Shown here: piece after piece, positions 41,947 to 46,312 of the stretch
How positions within the stretch are numbered: the stretch's first letter is position 1
How the letters are laid out: each line of letters starts with the position of its first letter
NCBI GenBank assembly: GCA_001673575.1
Contig: LZME01000157.1
Location: 1-46,312, forward strand
Direction: 5' to 3'
Length of the DNA: 46,312 bases
From: Mycolicibacter heraklionensis
Lineage (GTDB): Bacteria > Actinomycetota > Actinomycetes > Mycobacteriales > Mycobacteriaceae
Notes under the pieces: generated by a model
The model's input: only the letters and a program-made list of their open reading frames with translations
The model's database searches: none
What the model was told of the DNA's origin: nothing
Translations under genes and position numbers: made by a program

Positions 41947-42556
41947 ACTGCCCGCCGGCTATCGGGCGCCGCTGCCCGATGCCCGACCCAGTGGGCTGCG
42001 CCGCCGACGGATCCCCGCCGGCTCACAGCTGTGGCGCCTCGATGCCGAGCATCCCGACCAGTGGACCTGGGGCGGTTTCGGCCAACCGCGCTTTCGCTTC
42101 GATCCGCCGTCGGGTGGGTTCCGCACCCGTTACGCGGCAACCGATCTCGTCGGCGCGTTCCGGGAACGCTACCGGCTGACCGGGATGATGATCCCCCGCG
42201 ATCACGCCCGCCACCACCTGGTGCGACTCTCCGCGGGCCGCCACCTGCGGGTGCTCGATCTGCGCACCGAGCGCAACCTGGATGCACTCGGCGTCGACGA
42301 CCAGATCAGCACCGGCCAGCACGACGCGGTGTGGGCCACCTGCCAACACCTGGCAGATGCCCTGCGGCGCTGGTGGCCCGAGCCCGACGAGTGCCCGGAT
42401 GCGATCGTCTACCGCTCGCGAACCACCCCGGAGACTTCGGTCAACTATGCGTTCTTCGACCTCGGGGCATTCACGGTAGAGTGCTGGCCGCTCGCGGAGC
42501 GCCCGGATGTGACCGCGGATCTGGTGCTGCGGCACGGGTTTACCGTCGCGTACTGA
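41939..42556 (+). CDS. RES-domain toxin (NAD-consuming, MbcT-like)
   Basis: 205 residues with the RES fold: QLWRLDAEHP (Arg33), FRTRYAATDLVGAFRERY (Tyr65, Glu76) and late segments AIVYRSRTTPETSVNYAFFD with the Ser/Asn of the family. RES toxins of MbcT type break NAD+ by phosphorolysis and stop growth. The GTG start at 41939 overlaps the antitoxin by 8 bp, so translation is coupled. The convergent phosphofructokinase gene ends 121 bp away. Toxicity is inferred from family. Confidence 0.82.
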   Translation: MPELPAGYRAPLPDARPSGLRRRRIPAGSQLWRLDAEHPDQWTWGGFGQPRFRFDPPSGGFRTRYAATDLVGAFRERYRLTGMMIPRDHARHHLVRLSAGRHLRVLDLRTERNLDALGVDDQISTGQHDAVWATCQHLADALRRWWPEPDECPDAIVYRSRTTPETSVNYAFFDLGAFTVECWPLAERPDVTADLVLRHGFTVAY

Positions 42557-42568
42557 GCCTCCCGCCCC

Positions 42569-42630
42569 CGCCGAGTGGCAAATCCACGACGCATCGTCGG
42601 CGTGTCGCGTCGTGGATTTGCCACTCGGCG
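42569..42630. terminator. Perfect 24-bp-arm palindrome, bidirectional terminator-like
   Basis: Left arm 42569-42592 (contains GAGTGGCAAATCC) pairs exactly with right arm 42607-42630 (contains GGATTTGCCACTC); the loop is 14 nt. It lies between the convergent RES and phosphofructokinase genes. No poly-T tract follows, so it may equally be a dispersed repeat element. Confidence 0.75.
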
Positions 42631-42677
42631 GCGCCCGGCGCTCAGCCCGGTTTAGTTGCGGTCACCAGCGGCCCACC

Positions 42678-43802
42678 TCAGTCATCGTGCAGGCTCTCGT
42701 CGCCGAACCTGATCCCGAGATCGCGCGCAGTCTGGATCGAATCACAGTCCACTGGAACGGTTTTCTGTCGGCGGGTGGCTTCGGCCAACGGCACGTAATC
42801 CACCGTCGGCGGGTTGAGTGCGACCATCACCCCGCTGTGCCCCTCATCGAGGGCCCGCACCGCCGCAGCGCCGAACCGCAGCCCCAGTAGCCGGTCCACC
42901 GACGACGGCGAACCGCCACGCAACAGGTGCCCGAGCACGACGGCACGCGACTCGCGCCCGGTGAGCGCCTCCAGTTCAGCGGCAACCTTGGCGCCCACAC
43001 CGCCCAGGCGTTCGGCCTGGCCCACCGCCTTGCCCGCCACGGTGAGTTCGCCACCCACCGGCTTGGCGCCTTCGGCTACGCAGACAATGGAGTACGTCGA
43101 ACCACGTTGCGCGCGTTCGTTGATCAGCTCGGCCACTGGCTCGAGCCGATACGGGATCTCCGGAAGCAGGATGGCGTGCACCCCGGACGCCAGCCCGGCG
43201 TGCAGCGCGATCCAACCGGCGTAGCGGCCCATCACCTCCACCACGATGATCCGGCTGTGCGAGGTCGCGGTGGGAAACAACCGATCGATGCACTCCGAGG
43301 CGAAATCGACCGCACTGTCGAAACCGAACGTCGCCGCGGTGCCCTCCAGATCGTTGTCGATGGTCTTGGGCACCCCGACCAGCCGCAGCCCAGCCTGGTG
43401 CAGGTGGTTGCCGATCGCCAGGGAGCCGTCGCCGCCGATGGTGATCAGTGCGTCGATCTCGTGCTCTGCGATGCGCTCGAGCAGCTCGTCGGTGCGGTCC
43501 TGTTCACTCCAGCTGCCGTCGGCCTGCTGCACCGGGTAGGCGATCGGGTTGCCGCGGTTGGTGCTGCCCAAGATGGTGCCGCCCTGGTGGATGATGCCGC
43601 GCACCCGGTTACGGGTCAGCTCGATCAGTCCGCCATCGGGGTAGTCGTCGCCCAGCAGCAGCCCGTTATAGCCATCACGGATCCCGACCACGTCCCAGCC
43701 TCGTCTTCGGGCGGCCAGGGTGGCGGCATAGACGACGGCGTTGAGGCCGGGGGCGTCACCGCCACCAGTGCTGATCGCGATGCGCTTGATGCCCGCCGTC
43801 AC
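42678..43802 (-). CDS. 6-phosphofructokinase (PfkA family)
   Basis: 374 residues. The family motifs are STGGGDAPGLNA (phosphate loop), TIGGDGSLAIG, PKTIDND and VEVMGRYAGWIALHAG. The Gly of GGDGS is the ATP-type residue, but the Lys of PKTIDND is usual in PPi-dependent enzymes, so the phosphoryl donor is uncertain. It phosphorylates fructose 6-phosphate. It is not the only mycobacterial PFK type (M. tuberculosis Rv3010c is another). The GTG start at 43802 overlaps the stop of the dehydrogenase gene (GTGA), and both are likely in one operon with the broken ccdA. Confidence 0.9.
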   Translation of the reverse strand: MTAGIKRIAISTGGGDAPGLNAVVYAATLAARRRGWDVVGIRDGYNGLLLGDDYPDGGLIELTRNRVRGIIHQGGTILGSTNRGNPIAYPVQQADGSWSEQDRTDELLERIAEHEIDALITIGGDGSLAIGNHLHQAGLRLVGVPKTIDNDLEGTAATFGFDSAVDFASECIDRLFPTATSHSRIIVVEVMGRYAGWIALHAGLASGVHAILLPEIPYRLEPVAELINERAQRGSTYSIVCVAEGAKPVGGELTVAGKAVGQAERLGGVGAKVAAELEALTGRESRAVVLGHLLRGGSPSSVDRLLGLRFGAAAVRALDEGHSGVMVALNPPTVDYVPLAEATRRQKTVPVDCDSIQTARDLGIRFGDESLHDD

Positions 43803-44965
43803 CCCTGGACCTCCAGCACCGGGCTTTTGGGATCGATCAGTACCTTGGCGTGCCGGGCCGGGTCCGCCAGCGCGTCGAACGCGTTCGCCACCCCGCCCAG
43901 TCCGACGGTGCCGGTGATCAACGGGGAGACGTCGACCTTGCCCTCGGCGATCATGTGCAGGGTGTCTCGGAATTCCATTGGTGTGTATCCCAATACGAAC
44001 CGCAGGTCGGTTTCCTTGTTGATCGCGATCGCCGGGCGGATCGCGTCGGTTCCCATACAAACCCCGACCACGACCACCCGGGAGAACAGGGGCGCCCCGG
44101 CGATGATGCCGTCGATGACACCGGGCACCCCGACGCACTCGAAGATCACCGGGCGGTTGGGTGTGGCGGCGCCGACGGCTTCGGCGGCCCGCCAGACATG
44201 CCACCAGGGCAACCGTGCCTTGTACAGCTTTTCGACGGTGCCCACCGCCAGGCCCAGCGCATCCGGCGCCTTCTCCAGGTGGCCGTGGCCCGCGGCGGCG
44301 GCATAGGGCGAATCGTGTGCCGGATCGACGACGATGTCGGCGCCGCATCGGGTGGCCAGCGCGCGGCGACCGGGCGAGAAGTCACTGGCGATCACGGTGC
44401 GCACGCCGCGGGCTTTGAGCATGCACACCACCGCCAGGCCGATCGGTCCGCAGCCGATCACGATCGCCACGTCGCGCTTGCGCACCTCGCCGCGCCGCAC
44501 GGCATGCCAGGCCACCGCCATCGGCTCGGTGAGTGCGGCCGCGTCCACCGACAGGCCGTTGGGAATCGGGAGAGTCAGCGATTGCTCGACGAGCATCTGC
44601 TCGGCGTAGCCGCCCGGCGCCGATTCCGACAGCCCGATCGCATGGACAGCGTCGCCGCGCCGCAACAGCGGTAGTGCGACCACCCGGGTGCCGGGGCGCG
44701 GCGCCTTTCGGGTGCGGGGACCGTGGTCGAGGACTTCGCCGCAGACTTCGTGCCCGAGCACCACCTGCTGATCCGAGCGCATGAAGCCGTCGTATCCGGT
44801 CGCGGCCATGACCTCGGCGACCTCGTCGCAGTGCTGGCGTGCGTGCAGATCAGATCCGCAGATACCGCACCGCAGCACATCGATGAGGAGCTGGCCTCTG
44901 GCCGGGACAGGGGTGGGTAGGTCGACGAGCTCGAGTTCACTGTTGCTGCAGCTGACGGCTTTCAC
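43799..44965 (-). CDS. Zinc-dependent alcohol/polyol dehydrogenase (MDR family)
   Basis: 388 residues. Catalytic zinc residues are in CGICGSDLH (Cys36) and LGHEVCGEV (His72, Glu73); the Rossmann motif is VIGCGPIGLAVV. The usual structural zinc Cys cluster is not seen between residues 85 and 115. It oxidises an alcohol or sugar alcohol with NAD(P). The GTG start at 44965 (VKAVSCSNSELELV) gives the family length; a longer upstream frame reads into the ccdA gene. It is 37 bp downstream of the ccdA fragment on the same strand. Confidence 0.88.
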   Translation of the reverse strand: MKAVSCSNSELELVDLPTPVPARGQLLIDVLRCGICGSDLHARQHCDEVAEVMAATGYDGFMRSDQQVVLGHEVCGEVLDHGPRTRKAPRPGTRVVALPLLRRGDAVHAIGLSESAPGGYAEQMLVEQSLTLPIPNGLSVDAAALTEPMAVAWHAVRRGEVRKRDVAIVIGCGPIGLAVVCMLKARGVRTVIASDFSPGRRALATRCGADIVVDPAHDSPYAAAAGHGHLEKAPDALGLAVGTVEKLYKARLPWWHVWRAAEAVGAATPNRPVIFECVGVPGVIDGIIAGAPLFSRVVVVGVCMGTDAIRPAIAINKETDLRFVLGYTPMEFRDTLHMIAEGKVDVSPLITGTVGLGGVANAFDALADPARHAKVLIDPKSPVLEVQG

Positions 44966-45002
44966 GGTTTCCAGCCTACGAGGGTGCCCGGCCAGCGGGG
45001 TG

Positions 45003-45705
45003 TCAACGACCGGGGCGGCGAGCCCGCAACAAGGCGCCCACCAGCAGGATCGCCAACACCGCCAGCCACGGCCAGGCCCCGTACTGATGCACCCACCCGG
45101 CGAGCGTGCCCTGTAACCGGCCCGCGGCGGCCAGCACCGGATCGTCGGCGCTGGCGTCGCTCTCGAACAGGCGAACTTCGGAGTAGCCGTAATAGCCGAC
45201 ATAGAGTCCGACGGCCACCAGCAGCGCGCCGCTGATCCGACTGGCGTAGCGCGTGATTCGGCGCATCCGGTCGATCAGCGCGGAGCGAGCCAGCGCCACC
45301 GCGACCGCCAACACGCCGACCAGTAGTCCGAACCCGGCCGCATACGCCAGATAGGCGATCACGGCGTCGTAGCCACCGTGCAAGGCCGCCCCGGTGACCG
45401 CCAGGAACGGCCCGATCGTGCAGCCCAGCGACGCGCAGGCGTAGGCCACCCCGTAGCCGAGCATCGACCCGATCCGCGCGGTCGGGGCCCATCGTCCGCC
45501 GAACGAGGCGACCGCGAGCCGGCGGCCGGCCAGCAGCCAAACCCCTAGCGCCACCAGCACGATGCCGATTACCACCGTGGCGTAGGGCAGATAGCGCTCC
45601 ACCCGCGTGGCCACCGTGACGGTGAGCAACCCGAAGGCACCGAACACCGCCAGAAAGCCCAGGGTCATCGCGGCGGTGGCCGCCAACGCCCGACCCACCG
45701 CCGCC
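45003..45705 (-). pseudogene. CcdA-like gene, 3' part (split by inversion)
   Basis: The minus strand encodes the C-terminal about 230 residues of a CcdA protein: GRALAATAAMTLGFLAVFGAFGLL, LPYATVVIGIVLVALGVWLLAG, ASLGCTIGPFLAV (second conserved Cys), and the last helix before RARRPGR. The frame enters antisense thioredoxin sequence at 45706. The missing N-terminal part with NPCGF is at 46111-46246 on the plus strand. Joined, they give GERAGGWAAVGRALAATAA without loss of frame. Compare the intact copy at 40522-41382. Confidence 0.9.
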
Positions 45706-46110
45706 GACGACCGCCTGCAGTTCACCACCACCACGATTGACGGGACCCCGTTCAACGGCGCCAGCCTGCAGGGCAAACCCGCGGTGCTGTGGTTCTGGAG
45801 ACCGAGTTGCCCGTTCTGCAATGCCGAGGCGCCATCGGTGAGCCAGGTCGCGGCCGCCAACCCCCGGGTGACCTTCATCGGGGTCGCGGGCCGCGCGGAT
45901 GTCGCGTCGATGCAGGACTTCGCGGCCAAGTACCACCTGAACTTCACCAATCTCAACGACGCCGACGGCTCGATCTGGGCGCGTTTCGGGGTGCCGTGGC
46001 AACCCGCCTACGTCTTCGAGCGCTCCGATGGCACCTCGACCTTCGTGAACAACCCGACGTCGGCGATGTCGCAACAGGAGTTGTCCGACCGCGTCGCGGC
46101 GCTGACGTAG
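45706..46110 (+). pseudogene. MPT53/DsbE-like thioredoxin, mature part without its signal peptide
   Basis: The plus strand encodes the mature domain of an MPT53 (Rv2878c)-like protein: DRLQFTTTTIDGTPFNGASL, AVLWFWRPSCPFCNAEAP (CxxC; Ser replaces the usual Trp before the first Cys), VTFIGVAGRADVASMQDF, FTNLNDADGSIWARFGVPW and TSTFVNNPTSAMSQQEL. The signal peptide is missing upstream; the open frame instead continues back into sequence antisense to ccdA, with an ATG at 45607. The signal-peptide part is on the minus strand at 46236-46312. As arranged, the product could only be cytoplasmic. Confidence 0.88.
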
Positions 46111-46246
46111 GTGAACCAGAATCTGCCGGCGCTGGCCTTCGCCGCGGGCTTGGTGGCGGCCCTGAATCCGTGTGGGTTCGCGCTGCTACCCGCCTATCTG
46201 ACGTTGGTGGTGCGTGGTGAGCGGGCCGGCGGGTGGGCGGCGGTGG
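46111..46246 (+). pseudogene. CcdA-like gene, 5' part (split by inversion)
   Basis: GTG 46111 follows the thioredoxin stop directly. It encodes LPALAFAAGLVAALNPCGFA then LLPAYLTLVVRGERAGGWAAV, the first membrane segment with the conserved CcdA Cys. After 46246 the frame continues into sequence that is antisense to the thioredoxin signal peptide and is no longer CcdA-like. Its other part is at 45003-45705. Confidence 0.88.
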
Positions 46247-46312
46247 CAGCCGGTGGGGCGGCCAGCCCGACAAGCAGTGCGGCGACAGCGGCCATTACCA
46301 GCGTGTAGATCC
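46236..46312 (-). pseudogene. MPT53/DsbE-like gene, signal-peptide part; start outside window
   Basis: Read on the minus strand from the window edge, the frame gives IYTLVMAAVAALLVGLAAPP then AATAA, a signal peptide core with an alanine-rich cleavage region, ending at the 11-bp repeat. It joins exactly to DDRLQF at 45706. The start codon and promoter lie beyond the right edge. Confidence 0.8.

Larger units (their letters stand above)
45695..46246. mobile_element. 552-bp inverted segment bounded by 11-bp inverted repeats
   Basis: CCACCGCCGCC at 45695-45705 and its complement GGCGGCGGTGG at 46236-46246 are the ends. Reversing the segment between them restores two complete genes at once: a ccdA-type gene and an MPT53-like thioredoxin gene with signal peptide, in the usual mpt53-then-ccdA order. 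No invertase gene is in the window. It may be a switch, a fixed mutation or an assembly error. Confidence 0.85.

Noticed and set aside
45003..45956. A continuous 317-residue minus-strand protein starting at 45956
   Set aside because: Only the part from 45705 downward is CcdA-like; the rest is antisense to the thioredoxin domain.
45003..46246. Broken thioredoxin and CcdA parts as two unrelated pseudogenes
   Set aside because: All four fragments meet at the same 11-bp repeats and one reversal restores both genes exactly, so a single inversion explains them.

Overview
This window is a piece of a mycobacterial chromosome (high G+C, mycolic-acid genes, a PGRS-repeat protein, MceG/Mkl, HadABC, MmaA4-type methyltransferase). 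From about 2 kb to 37 kb the order matches the Mycobacterium tuberculosis rpoB-rpoC/had neighbourhood, written here in reverse: endonuclease IV, rpoC, rpoB, mkl, carotenoid oxygenase with a divergent TetR regulator, rplL, rplJ, ROK kinase, alpha-mannosidase, UbiB kinase, LipG-like hydrolase, two mycolate methyltransferases, rplA, rplK, nusG, secE, tRNA-Trp, hadC, hadB, hadA, rpmG, tRNA-Met, tRNA-Thr and a glyoxalase-II-like hydrolase. The species cannot be fixed from the sequence alone; it is not M. tuberculosis itself, because several genes between these landmarks differ.

Layout: 1-1764 holds the 5' part of a secreted PGRS protein that has a signal-peptide-like start instead of a PE domain. 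2088-5352 holds endonuclease IV, a glutamate-cysteine ligase family protein and an AbiEi-like protein flanked by two copies of a 56-bp palindrome. 5488-18240 is the core transcription/translation block (rpoC, rpoB, mkl, rplL, rplJ with an L10 leader). 18240-20722 is accessory (DUF1772/HxlR pair; dehydrogenase/AhpD-like pair). 20729-29369 is carbohydrate, DinB and lipase genes. 29488-36192 is mycolate modification, ribosomal proteins, secE/nusG, the FAS-II dehydratases and three tRNAs. 36424-39968 has a glyoxalase-like hydrolase, a membrane protein, a patatin-like phospholipase, a cyanase and an SRPBCC protein.

The last 6 kb (40013-46312) is the most unusual part. It has an intact thioredoxin-lipoprotein/CcdA pair, a RES-domain toxin-antitoxin module with a leaderless promoter and palindromic operator, a phosphofructokinase/zinc-dehydrogenase pair, and then a second thioredoxin (MPT53/DsbE-like)/CcdA pair. 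This second pair is split by a clean 552-bp inversion between two 11-bp inverted repeats (45695-45705 and 46236-46246). Flipping the segment back restores both reading frames exactly, so this is either an invertible switch controlling extracytoplasmic disulfide chemistry, a recent inactivating inversion, or an assembly error. A second notable point is HadA, which carries Ser at position 61 where M. tuberculosis has the Cys linked to thiacetazone/isoxyl action.
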